NCBI GenBank assembly: GCA_944324225.1
Contig: CALUVL010000013.1
Coordinates: 1-62,154 of the forward strand
Length of the DNA: 62,154 bases
Direction of reading: 5' to 3'
Origin: Candidatus Gastranaerophilales bacterium
GTDB taxonomy: Bacteria > Cyanobacteriota > Vampirovibrionia > Gastranaerophilales > Gastranaerophilaceae
Notes under the pieces: generated by a model
What the model was told of the DNA's origin: nothing
The model's input: only the letters and a program-made list of their open reading frames with translations
The model's database searches: none
Part shown: one piece after another, positions 43,785-51,708 of the stretch
How the letters are laid out: every line of letters starts with the position of its first letter
Position numbering within the stretch: the stretch's first letter is position 1
Made by a program: the position numbers and the translations under genes

Positions 43785-44549
43785 TTATGACTTTTGAAGT
43801 TCATCTTCACGTTCTTTTTTGTGAGCAAGGAACTTGTCGCCGAGTTTGTTTGCAGCAGGTGTTACTGCAACCGGTACAAGATATCTGTAAATAAGAGTAC
43901 AAATCAGTAATGTTTTTGCGATATCCATACCCTTTAATCTTGCAACAAGCTTTTTATCCTTCAGATAATCGTTAGCATAATCTATTACATCAATTTTATT
44001 TTTGCCCGCAGCCTTTAATTTTTTATTTTCTGCAGCAATTTTGTCCATCAACGTATTGTCTTTTGTATAAAGTTCAGCGTATCTGTTTGTAACTTCACGC
44101 CATTTGCCGAACAAAGCGCCGTCAACAAGATAAGCACCCGCTGTTGAAACACCGAATGTCAGTGCGTGGTTTGCGGCTAGAACTTTCTTTCTGTCGCTTT
44201 CCATTTTCTTTTCCGGTAATTTCAGGGTTTTATAAATGTAAGTTCCGGTACCTACTGCTGCACCTGCTGTTATAATATGGTTTGCAATATATTTGCTGTC
44301 TTTTGTTTTTTCTGCGAAATTAGCAACAAAATTACTGTTCATAGCTTTTGCAATAATATTTTTGGCAATCCAGTCGGTTGAGGTATTCCAGGCCTTTTCT
44401 AGAGGTTCAAAGAAAGTTGATTTTGATGTAAAAGTATCAATCAAGCTTCCGCTTCCGCCAAATGACGGGGTTGCCTGATGCCGAGGCTGAGTGTTATTTT
44501 TGAGCGGTGTATTTTGCTGATATTTTATTGTATTCAATGTTACCTGCAT
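43785..44549 (-). CDS. Membrane protein A of a coupled pair, S-F-x-G motif
   Basis: Unrecognised protein of 254 residues. N-terminus MQVTLNTIKYQQ, then S-F-G-G at residues 29-32. Three hydrophobic segments are seen around 94-108 (IITAGAAVGTGTYIY), 128-145 (ALTFGVSTAGAYLVDGAL) and 212-230 (TLLICTLIYRYLVPVAVT). Its start overlaps the stop of the 44549 gene by one base, so the two are translated together and probably form a complex. Confidence 0.65.
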   Translation of the reverse strand: MQVTLNTIKYQQNTPLKNNTQPRHQATPSFGGSGSLIDTFTSKSTFFEPLEKAWNTSTDWIAKNIIAKAMNSNFVANFAEKTKDSKYIANHIITAGAAVGTGTYIYKTLKLPEKKMESDRKKVLAANHALTFGVSTAGAYLVDGALFGKWREVTNRYAELYTKDNTLMDKIAAENKKLKAAGKNKIDVIDYANDYLKDKKLVARLKGMDIAKTLLICTLIYRYLVPVAVTPAANKLGDKFLAHKKEREDELQKS

Positions 44550-45340
44550 TATCTAACACCTCCTCTGATTGCATCAAATGCTGAGCTGTTCACCGGGGCA
44601 CCAGCCATTTGCAATTTTGACATATCAACATCTTTGTCTTCTGATTTCATTTCTTTTTCTTTCTTTTTGTCTTTCGCCGGATCCATACCGAACACGTATT
44701 TCAAAATCGGCGGGATTAGTGCAATTGTAATCCAGGCTCTCGGTATACCGATTATGATATCCGGTCCCATCTTAATCAATTTTTCAACATTTTTGAATTT
44801 TGGAGTCTTGGTAAGTCCTTTTGCTTTCAAATCTCCGAGGTATTTTTGTGCACCTTTACCGAGGTATTTTGCAGGATCAGCTTTAATCTTTTTCATCGCT
44901 GCATCAAACGGGCTCATAATTATTGTCGAAGATATAAATCCGATTACACCTGAAGAAACTGCGTGTGCGGCAGCGTTAAGTTTATCTTTTTTATTCTTTC
45001 CGCTGATTTCGTCAGGAAGTGCCATAATTGTTGCCGGCCTGAAAATTCCTGCAAGGACAAGAGAGAACAAAGCGTTGCAGGAAATCGGATGATCTTCTGC
45101 GTATTCAAGGATTGCACCAAAGGTTTTACTGCCGAGAATTTTGTCCCCGAAAGATTTAGCGGCAACCTCGCTCACTTTTGCTGTCGGATTACCGCTAAAA
45201 CTCACACTATATTCTCTTGTTTCATTTTTCTTTGCACACAAACCTGCTGCTGTTCGCTCTTTGAAGGTCTGCGGATCCTTCGGAACCGCACCAGAGCCCG
45301 ATAAATAGGGCTTATTGCTGTTGAGTAAGTTAATTTTCAT
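44549..45340 (-). CDS. Membrane protein B of a coupled pair, S-F-x-G motif
   Basis: Unrecognised protein of 263 residues. N-terminus MKINLLNSNKPYLSG, with S-F-S-G at residues 47-50. It has hydrophobic segments near 85-105 (CNALFSLVLAGIFRPATIM), 125-145 (AAHAVSSGVIGFISSTIIMS) and 195-215 (IIIGIPRAWITIALIPPIL). It is upstream of and coupled to the 43785 gene; the two have a similar plan and could be distant paralogues. The region 45423-45440 holds an inverted pair TTTACA/TGTAAA. Confidence 0.62.
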   Translation of the reverse strand: MKINLLNSNKPYLSGSGAVPKDPQTFKERTAAGLCAKKNETREYSVSFSGNPTAKVSEVAAKSFGDKILGSKTFGAILEYAEDHPISCNALFSLVLAGIFRPATIMALPDEISGKNKKDKLNAAAHAVSSGVIGFISSTIIMSPFDAAMKKIKADPAKYLGKGAQKYLGDLKAKGLTKTPKFKNVEKLIKMGPDIIIGIPRAWITIALIPPILKYVFGMDPAKDKKKEKEMKSEDKDVDMSKLQMAGAPVNSSAFDAIRGGVR

Positions 45341-45548
45341 GTTCCACCAAATTTTTAACTAATAGTCTGTACATTTATTCTAAATCAAAACATATTCTTT
45401 TTTGCCTGTATTTTTAAAAAACTTTACAATTCGATGTAAATTTTTATATAAAAAAAGGCTGCACTACAATAACAGTATGACTTTTCCGGATAATAAGAGT
45501 TCTTAACATTTAGTGTAATATTGACACTTTATATACAACAACTATGTT

Positions 45549-46379
45549 CTACATATCTAATGCTATATCAAGTGTGGGCGCTTTTGCCACTATTGCACTT
45601 GAGGAGATTATATCAACTCCGGTTGAAGCAATTTCATTCACTGTTGAAAGATTTACATTTCCACTGGCTTCAATTGTTGCGGTTTTGTTAATCATTTGAA
45701 CAGCTTTTTTCATGTTTTCAACGGACATATTGTCTAGCATTATAATATCAACACCGCATTCAAGAGCTTCTATAACCTGTTCCAAAGTATCGCATTCGAC
45801 TTCAATTTTATGTGCGTGAGAAAGGTTTTGGCGAAGCTTCTCTACCGCTTTTGTAATTGAACCTGCAAGCCGGATATGATTATCTTTTATCATTGCACAA
45901 TCAGAAAGATTAAATCTGTGAAGGGCACCGCCGCCTGTTTTAACCGCATATTTTTCGAACATTCTGAAATTTGGTGTTGTTTTTCGAGTATCAACAATTT
46001 TTGCATGATAAGGAGCAATTGCATCCTGATATTTACGGGTTTCAGTCGCAATTCCACTCATACGCTGAATATAATTCAAAGAAAGTCTTTCGCCGATTAA
46101 CAGCTCCTTTGCAGGCCCAGAAATAGTCGCAAGACAGTCACCCTTTTGGATTGTATCGCCATCTTTAAAATGGAAGTCAATTTTGATATCTTCACTCAGA
46201 AGTTTATAAACCGTTTTGAAAACATCTATCCCGCAGAGTACACCATCGCTTCGGGTGTTCAGATAGCCTTCAAGCCTGTCCGTCTCTTCCGCAAGATTTT
46301 CGGTCGTAATATCTCCGTATCCTAGGTCTTCAATTAACGCATTTTTTACATGATCTTCCATTATAAATTTATTAAGCAA
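45549..46379 (-). CDS. nadC: Nicotinate-nucleotide pyrophosphorylase (carboxylating)
   Basis: Converts quinolinate and PRPP to nicotinate mononucleotide in de novo NAD synthesis. The 276-residue protein has DITTENL, LNYIQRMSGIATETR, VDTRKTTPNFRMFEKYAVKTGGG, HRFNLSDCAMIKDNHI and IEASGNVN. Thirty bases after nadB. Confidence 0.96.
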   Translation of the reverse strand: MLNKFIMEDHVKNALIEDLGYGDITTENLAEETDRLEGYLNTRSDGVLCGIDVFKTVYKLLSEDIKIDFHFKDGDTIQKGDCLATISGPAKELLIGERLSLNYIQRMSGIATETRKYQDAIAPYHAKIVDTRKTTPNFRMFEKYAVKTGGGALHRFNLSDCAMIKDNHIRLAGSITKAVEKLRQNLSHAHKIEVECDTLEQVIEALECGVDIIMLDNMSVENMKKAVQMINKTATIEASGNVNLSTVNEIASTGVDIISSSAIVAKAPTLDIALDM

Positions 46380-46409
46380 TTCTTTTCTCCTTATTTAGGT
46401 GCTGAAAGT

Positions 46410-48089
46410 TTATGCAACGGCACCGCAATCTGAATCAGAGACTGTAGATTTGTCATTAAAAATCTGAGCTCGATACATTTTCTTAAAATCCTCTAGTGAT
46501 GATCTGGTAATAGTAGTGTGAATACATTTTTCATCAGTCTGCGGGAAATCGATTCTATAATGTGCCCCTCTGGATTCTTTACGCTTAAGTGCCGAAATCA
46601 TAACCATTTCAGCAACAGACAACATGTTCCTGAATTCGTATTCTGCTTTTGATATACACTTATCACTTCTGTGAAATTCCAACTTCAAATCCTCTAATTT
46701 TTTCAGAGCATTTTCTAAAGTTTCTGCACTTCTCAAAATTCCTGCACCTTCCCACATAATATCCTTTAATCTTGTCTTCATTGACGTTACATCAATTTCT
46801 TCAAGATAAATTTCATCGGAATATTTTTCAATAATACCCATTATAGTTTCATTTATCTGTTTTGGAGCTTTGAGTGTAAGTGTTTTAAGGTAATTTGCAA
46901 CTTCAAAAGCACAGACAACACACTCAAGCAGTGAGTTGCTTGCCAGCCTGTTGCCGCCGTGCAAACCGGTTGATGAAACTTCGCCGATTGCATAAAGCCC
47001 TTTGATAGAAGATTCACCCTCAATGTTGGTTTTAATTCCGCCCATCATATAGTGTGCGGCAGGGGCAACAGGTATTAAATCTTTTGAAATATCAATTCCG
47101 CATTCAAGACATTTTTTGGAAATTGTGGGAAATCTCTTTGCAAGTTTGTCTTTATCAATGCAGGCAGCATTCAGAAAAACTCTGTCAGAATTTGTTTTCA
47201 ACATTTCATTGTAATTGGCTCTTGTCACAATATCACGCGGCGCAAGTTCAAGCCTGTCATCATATTTGGACATAAATTCTTCGCCGTTTGCGTTGAGAAG
47301 CTTAGCGCCTTCGCCCCTGACGGCTTCAGATATAAGAAACCTGTTTTCCTCACCGTCAATTGCAAGGGCAGTCGGGTGGAATTGAACAAATTCCATATCC
47401 TGCATTACGGCACCTGCGTTGAAGGCTAATGCCATACCGTCACCGGTTGCGCCTGACGGGTTGGTTGTGTATTTGTAAAGCTGCCCGATTCCGCCTGTTG
47501 CAAGAATTATGGCGGAAGAATATATTACTTCGTATTCGCCGGTAAAGTTGTTGAAAACGATTACGCCTTTGCACTCGTTTGTTTCGTCAACCAGAAGCTC
47601 AACCGCAGTTGTTTCTTCGTAAATATCAATATTGGAATTACCGGTTACGGCTTTACACAGAGCAACTTCAATCATCCTACCTGTTGCATCTCCGCCGGAG
47701 TGAAGAACACGCCTGACACTGTGTGCCGCTTCAAGAGTGAAGGTAAAATTGTTATTTTCATCCCTGTCAAACTCAACCCCGAAGTTAAGTAAATCTTTTA
47801 TAACTTTGTCAGAATTTTCGGAAATAAATTTTACTGTATTAAGTTCGCTTAAGCCTGCACCTGCCTTAATTGTATCGCTTATATGAGAAGCCGTGGAGTC
47901 AGATTTGTTTTCTTTCAAAACCCCGACCATTCCGCCCTGAGCATAATATGAATTGCTTTCTCCAAGTTTTGATTTTGTAATAAGGAGAATTCCGTCATCA
48001 AGCTTTGACTGCTGCTGGATTTTCAGTGCAGCATACAAGCCTGAAATTCCGCTTCCGATTACTATGGCCGAATATTTTGAATATTGCAT
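46410..48089 (-). CDS. nadB: L-aspartate oxidase
   Basis: FAD enzyme oxidising aspartate to iminoaspartate, first step of de novo NAD synthesis. The 559-residue protein has the FAD-binding loop IGSGISGLYAALKI near the start, YYAQGGMVGVL, HSVRRVLHSGGDATGRMI, ATGGIGQLYKYTTNP, VQFHPTAL, SEAVRGEGAKLLN, and ASNSLLECVV. nadA is not adjacent. Confidence 0.96.
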   Translation of the reverse strand: MQYSKYSAIVIGSGISGLYAALKIQQQSKLDDGILLITKSKLGESNSYYAQGGMVGVLKENKSDSTASHISDTIKAGAGLSELNTVKFISENSDKVIKDLLNFGVEFDRDENNNFTFTLEAAHSVRRVLHSGGDATGRMIEVALCKAVTGNSNIDIYEETTAVELLVDETNECKGVIVFNNFTGEYEVIYSSAIILATGGIGQLYKYTTNPSGATGDGMALAFNAGAVMQDMEFVQFHPTALAIDGEENRFLISEAVRGEGAKLLNANGEEFMSKYDDRLELAPRDIVTRANYNEMLKTNSDRVFLNAACIDKDKLAKRFPTISKKCLECGIDISKDLIPVAPAAHYMMGGIKTNIEGESSIKGLYAIGEVSSTGLHGGNRLASNSLLECVVCAFEVANYLKTLTLKAPKQINETIMGIIEKYSDEIYLEEIDVTSMKTRLKDIMWEGAGILRSAETLENALKKLEDLKLEFHRSDKCISKAEYEFRNMLSVAEMVMISALKRKESRGAHYRIDFPQTDEKCIHTTITRSSLEDFKKMYRAQIFNDKSTVSDSDCGAVA

Positions 48090-48269
48090 GGTTTTATATC
48101 CCTTTTCCTATCTCCATTATTTTAACTTAAACCATGAATTTTTTCCAGCCGGCAAAGATAAATTTTTTATTAAGAATAGAAAAATGTCGGATTAGTAAAT
48201 CCGACCTGCTGCCGTCAACTTTTGTTGGGCTGAAAGCCCAACCTACTAATCTTTGTTGTGTCTGTATAA

Positions 48270-48299
48270 GGTACTTTCTTGTGCCGACAAGAAAGTACC
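48270..48299. repeat. Palindrome related to 26528-26573
   Basis: Perfect 13-bp arms (GGTACTTTCTTGT / ACAAGAAAGTACC) with a GCCG loop, followed by GCAAAGAAG. Confidence 0.8.
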
Positions 48300-48400
48300 G
48301 CAAAGAAGCTCCCGACCTGCGCTTCGCTCACTGATCAATTGTAACCGTTTCACATAGAGCAAGTGAACTCGTGCTTCGCACTCAATCTTCTCAAAGCCAT

Positions 48401-48632
48401 TTTGTCATCCTGAATTTATTTCAGGATCTCAAAGGGATTCTGAAACAAGTTCAGAATGACAGTAAAAGACAAAATGGCTATTTTGTATATAGCACTTGCT
48501 TTGTTGTAGTGAAACGGAACATTGATTGTTCACTCCGCAAAGGTCGGATGGTTTTATGTCATTCTGAGCGAAGCGAACAATCTAATTGGATTTTTGTAAG
48601 ATCCTTTGGCTTGCGCCTCAGGATGACAGGTT
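48401..48632. repeat. GTCATCCTGA/GTCATTCTGAG repeat pair
   Basis: Two elements: 48401-48476 reads GTCATCCTGAATTTATTTCA, then GGATCTC, and ends TCAGAATGAC; 48558-48632 begins GTCATTCTGAGCGAAGCG and ends CTCAGGATGAC. Inverted ends suggest folding elements related to those at 26419. Confidence 0.7.
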
Positions 48633-48689
48633 TAAGAATCGGCTGGATTGCTTCGCATACGCTCGCAATGACAAGAATTAGAAAAATCA

Positions 48690-48717
48690 TCAATCACTAC
48701 TTAACGAAACATCAACA
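48690..48717. repeat. 28-bp repeat (inverse of 26661-26688)
   Basis: TCAATCACTACTTAACGAAA plus CATCAACA is the exact reverse complement of 26661-26688. Confidence 0.8.
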
Positions 48718-49073
48718 GTTAAGTAGGTCGGATTTACTAATCCGACATTTTATCTATAACTTTGTTGGGCTGAAAGCCTAACCTACAAGCTCCACCCTAC
48801 CGAAAATCCGCCACAAGGGGCGAGGGAATAATACCCTTCACGCTTCACTTCCTCCACTTATCAAGCCTTTCAACCTTTCACCCTTTCAACTGTTCAACCC
48901 AACTTCACTTTTTTATATATATTCCAATCTTCAGACTAATCTGACATCAAATTTTATTTATTAATTAGCCTTCAAAAATATAGACAACAGCAAATTTAAG
49001 CAAGACTGATTAAAAACCAAGACAAAAGTTTTTTAATTAATAATGCGCAACTCTAACAAACATAGGAGGATAT

Positions 49074-49742
49074 ATGACTAATTCAACAATCAGAATACTT
49101 CTTGTAGAAGATCAGAAACTTATGCGTGTAGGGCTTAAATCCTTGTTTGACGAGCATAAGGAACTTGAAATAATCGCAGAAGCCCAGAGCGGCAAAGAAG
49201 CCGTTGAAAAATACAAAACCATCCGCCCTGATGTTACGCTTATGGACATCGGTCTTCCGGATATGAGCGGAATTGAGGCTACTAAAAAAATCCTTGAAAT
49301 TGATTCGAAAGCTAAAATTATTATACTTACTTCCCACCTTTCTGAAAATGAAGTTATCGACTCTCTTCATGCCGGCGCATGCGCTTATGTAATGAAAGAC
49401 ATTAACACTGAAATTTTAAAAATGATAATTAAAACAGTAAAAGACGGCGCAATGTGGCTTGATCCGCAGGTTGTACCGATTCTCAGAGAGAAAAATTGCG
49501 GTGTAATTCCGCCCCGCCAGATGTCAAGAGCTATGTTTAAAGAACAGCATTCAAACCTTACGCAACGAGAATACGAGGTTCTGAAGCTTGTTGTTGACGG
49601 AAAGTCAAACAACGAAATTGCACAGGCTCTCACGATAAGCGAACATACGGCAAAAGCCCACGTTTGCAATATTATCCAAAAACTCGTTGTGGACGACAGA
49701 ACTCAGGCAGCAGTTAAGGCGCTGAAAGAAGGGCTTGTATAA
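49074..49742 (+). CDS. NarL/FixJ-type response regulator
   Basis: Protein of 222 residues. Receiver domain at residues 6-120 with acidic pocket E12-D13, phospho-acceptor D58 (TLMDIGLPD), T86-S87 and K108; LuxR-type HTH near 160-220 (LTQREYEVLKLVVDGKSNNE, HTAKAHVCNII). No histidine kinase is adjacent, so the signal is unknown. A good ATAGGAGG ribosome binding site precedes the ATG. A stand-alone HTH paralogue lies at 51359. This is not the OmpR-type family expected to read HLR1. Confidence 0.92.
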   Translation: MTNSTIRILLVEDQKLMRVGLKSLFDEHKELEIIAEAQSGKEAVEKYKTIRPDVTLMDIGLPDMSGIEATKKILEIDSKAKIIILTSHLSENEVIDSLHAGACAYVMKDINTEILKMIIKTVKDGAMWLDPQVVPILREKNCGVIPPRQMSRAMFKEQHSNLTQREYEVLKLVVDGKSNNEIAQALTISEHTAKAHVCNIIQKLVVDDRTQAAVKALKEGLV

Positions 49743-49909
49743 TAAATTCCGGCACAATTTTGCGGATTTTTCGCTTCGCTCAGAATGACATATCTTATTT
49801 TTGGCTATATGTTTCCGGTCAATTATTAAAATAAGTAACAATATTATTTTTTCAGCTTAAGAAATACCTTAATCATTCCGTCATTCTTCTTGTAGAAAGG
49901 GTTATTCTT

Positions 49910-50251
49910 ATGCTAGAAAAAGATGTTGATAAATTTTTAAATGAACTTGCTGTATCAAAAGCCTGGGCAGATGATTTCGCCAGCGCAATTCAATCCGAAA
50001 ACGATCTTGAAATTTTGAAAGAAGCCGCCAGCCTGAAAAGTAAAAACGGCGAAAGGCTTTATGATAACTTCCAGCTTTTCCAGTTCCTCGGCGACAACAA
50101 GGAAACAAAACTTGCGCTTGCGAAAAAATTCATTGAAGAAAATCCGGAATTTAGCAGCAAAAACTTTAATTTACCGGTTATAAATTATATTATTAAAAAT
50201 AACCTCACCGAAGAAGAAGCCGCTTCCGTAATTCAAAACGCAGGCAAATAA
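49910..50251 (+). CDS. Small 113-residue helical protein
   Basis: Unrecognised protein with a helical N-terminus (EKDVDKFLNELAVSKAWADD) and a charged remainder. The beginning recalls Nif11-type leader sequences, but no double-glycine cleavage site or maturase is seen, so I do not assign it. An AGAAAGGG ribosome binding site precedes the ATG. Function unknown. Confidence 0.55.
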   Translation: MLEKDVDKFLNELAVSKAWADDFASAIQSENDLEILKEAASLKSKNGERLYDNFQLFQFLGDNKETKLALAKKFIEENPEFSSKNFNLPVINYIIKNNLTEEEAASVIQNAGK

Positions 50252-50335
50252 GCTATTAAACCGATTGAATTTAACCTTATTTTTGATATATTTTATAAGT
50301 GGTTATATAATAATATCATTGGAGGTTAAAAGAAG

Positions 50336-51226
50336 ATGAGAAGGCGGGCCGCCGGATTTTTAAACGGTTCGATTGCCGCCGCAAGCTACGGGACAAATCC
50401 ACTTTTTGCGTTACCCCTGTATGCCGGCGGAATAGGTGTGAATTCAGTACTTTTTTACAGATATTTTTTCGCTGTTTTAATCTACGGATTATGGCTTAAA
50501 TTCGTTAAAAAAACGTCTTTCAAAATAACGATGAAAGAATTTTTTCCGCTGTTTTTTCTCGGAATATTCTTTTCGCTTTCATCGCTCACGCTTTTTATAG
50601 CATTTCAGTATATTGAAGCAGGAATAGCCTGCACAATTCTTTTTATATATCCGGTTCTGGTCGCAATATTGATGGCTGTGTTCTTTAAAGAAAAAATAAC
50701 CAAAACAGTTGTCGGCGCAATATGTCTCACTACATCAGGAATTATCCTTTTGTACAAGGGCAACCCCGGAATGGATTTGAATATTAAGGGAATTTTAATT
50801 GTTTTAAGTTCAGCGCTCCTATATGCTTTATATATAATAGGTGTCAAAAATATTAAAGCAATTAAGCACATAAAAAGTGACAAGTTGTGTTTTTATGTAA
50901 TGCTTTTCGGGTTGCTTGTTTATGTTGTGAACCTCAAATTTTGCACAGAACTTCAGATTATCGACAGACCTTTTTTGTGGCTTTGCGCATTGGCTCTTTC
51001 AATATTCCCGACAATAATTTCTATTGAAACAATAAATATTGCTATAAAACTCATTGGCTCAACAACTACAGCCATTCTTGGAGCTCTTGAACCCTTGACT
51101 GCAATATTTTTCGGGGTTCTGTTATTTCATGAACATCTAACACCACGAATCTGCCTCGGAGTTTTCATGGTTTTATCAGGGGTAATTCTTATCGTTACAA
51201 GAAAAATGAGAGTTACACATAAATAA
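50336..51226 (+). CDS. EamA/DMT-family transporter
   Basis: Protein of 296 residues with about ten hydrophobic helices and two EamA halves (FLNGSIAAASYGTNPLFALP, YIEAGIACTILFIYPVLVAI; LIVLSSALLYALYIIGV, IGSTTTAILGALEPLTAIFF). Drug/metabolite exporters of this family move small metabolites or amino acids across the inner membrane. Substrate unknown. Strong GGAGG ribosome binding site. Confidence 0.88.
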   Translation: MRRRAAGFLNGSIAAASYGTNPLFALPLYAGGIGVNSVLFYRYFFAVLIYGLWLKFVKKTSFKITMKEFFPLFFLGIFFSLSSLTLFIAFQYIEAGIACTILFIYPVLVAILMAVFFKEKITKTVVGAICLTTSGIILLYKGNPGMDLNIKGILIVLSSALLYALYIIGVKNIKAIKHIKSDKLCFYVMLFGLLVYVVNLKFCTELQIIDRPFLWLCALALSIFPTIISIETINIAIKLIGSTTTAILGALEPLTAIFFGVLLFHEHLTPRICLGVFMVLSGVILIVTRKMRVTHK

Positions 51227-51358
51227 TTATAAAGTTTAATTAAAAAAAGATCTATTATTAATAGAAAACCTTTTTAAATATTCATTTATGGTTCATAATT
51301 ATACTTAAGTTGAGCATGCTTAACGTTAAATGGTAAATATAAAAAAGAAAGGCTTACG

Positions 51359-51586
51359 ATGGAAAATTTTTCTTCAAATTTACCTTACAGATATGAAATA
51401 ACCAAAAGAGAAAAGTTAATATTGCAATACATCACAGACGGCTATGACAACCTGGAAATTGCGGAAAAAATTCATGTAAGTATTCACACAGTAAAAGCTC
51501 ATGTTAGTGCAATAATTAAAAAAATGCACGCAAAAAACAGAACTCATGCGGCTTGCATGGCACTGAGAAAAGGTATTTGCAAATAA
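51359..51586 (+). CDS. Stand-alone LuxR-type HTH protein
   Basis: A 75-residue protein that is just a LuxR/GerE helix-turn-helix (ITKREKLILQYITDGYDNLE, SIHTVKAHVSAIIKKM, NRTHAACMALRKGI). It resembles the output domain of the response regulator at 49074 (LTQREYEVLKLVVDGKSNNE), but without a receiver. It could compete for the same sites or work alone. AAAGAAAGG ribosome binding site. Confidence 0.85.
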   Translation: MENFSSNLPYRYEITKREKLILQYITDGYDNLEIAEKIHVSIHTVKAHVSAIIKKMHAKNRTHAACMALRKGICK

Positions 51587-51708
51587 TGTTCCGGTATAAA
51601 TGTATAACTGACATTTTTAAAACCAAAATATTTTTTAAATATACTAAATGTAACATTTTTGAATGTTTTGAAAATTCTTATTATAATATCTAATGTGGAT
51701 ATTTATTT

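Larger units (their letters stand above)
48090..49073. other. Mosaic of dispersed repeats without a gene
   Basis: Nearly 1 kb with no supported gene; an ORF of 136 codons at 48371 comes from repeat sequence. Contents: palindromes GTCGGATT-AGTA-AATCCGAC near 48184 and GTCGGATT-TACT-AATCCGAC near 48726, each followed by TTGTTGGGCTGAAAGCC; the palindrome at 48270-48299; GTCATCCTGAA and GTCATTCTGAG elements at 48401-48476 and 48558-48632; a GGCTGGATTGCTTCGC element; the 28-bp repeat at 48690-48717; then a TTCAACC-rich tract to about 48905 and the leader of the response regulator. Confidence 0.7.

Noticed and set aside
45423-45440. Inverted TTTACA/TGTAAA pair upstream of 45340
   Set aside because: The halves are inverted with a different spacing, so it does not match the direct-repeat HLR1 pattern.
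48371-48781. Open reading frame of 136 codons between nadB and the response regulator
   Set aside because: It lies fully within dispersed repeats, has no ribosome binding site, and its sequence is explained by repeated GTCATTCTGAG elements.
49074-49742. This response regulator as the HLR1-binding protein
   Set aside because: It is of the NarL/LuxR type; HLR1-type direct repeats are read by OmpR-family proteins.
49910-50251. Nif11-like precursor peptide
   Set aside because: Only the first residues look similar; there is no double-glycine site, maturase or transporter nearby.
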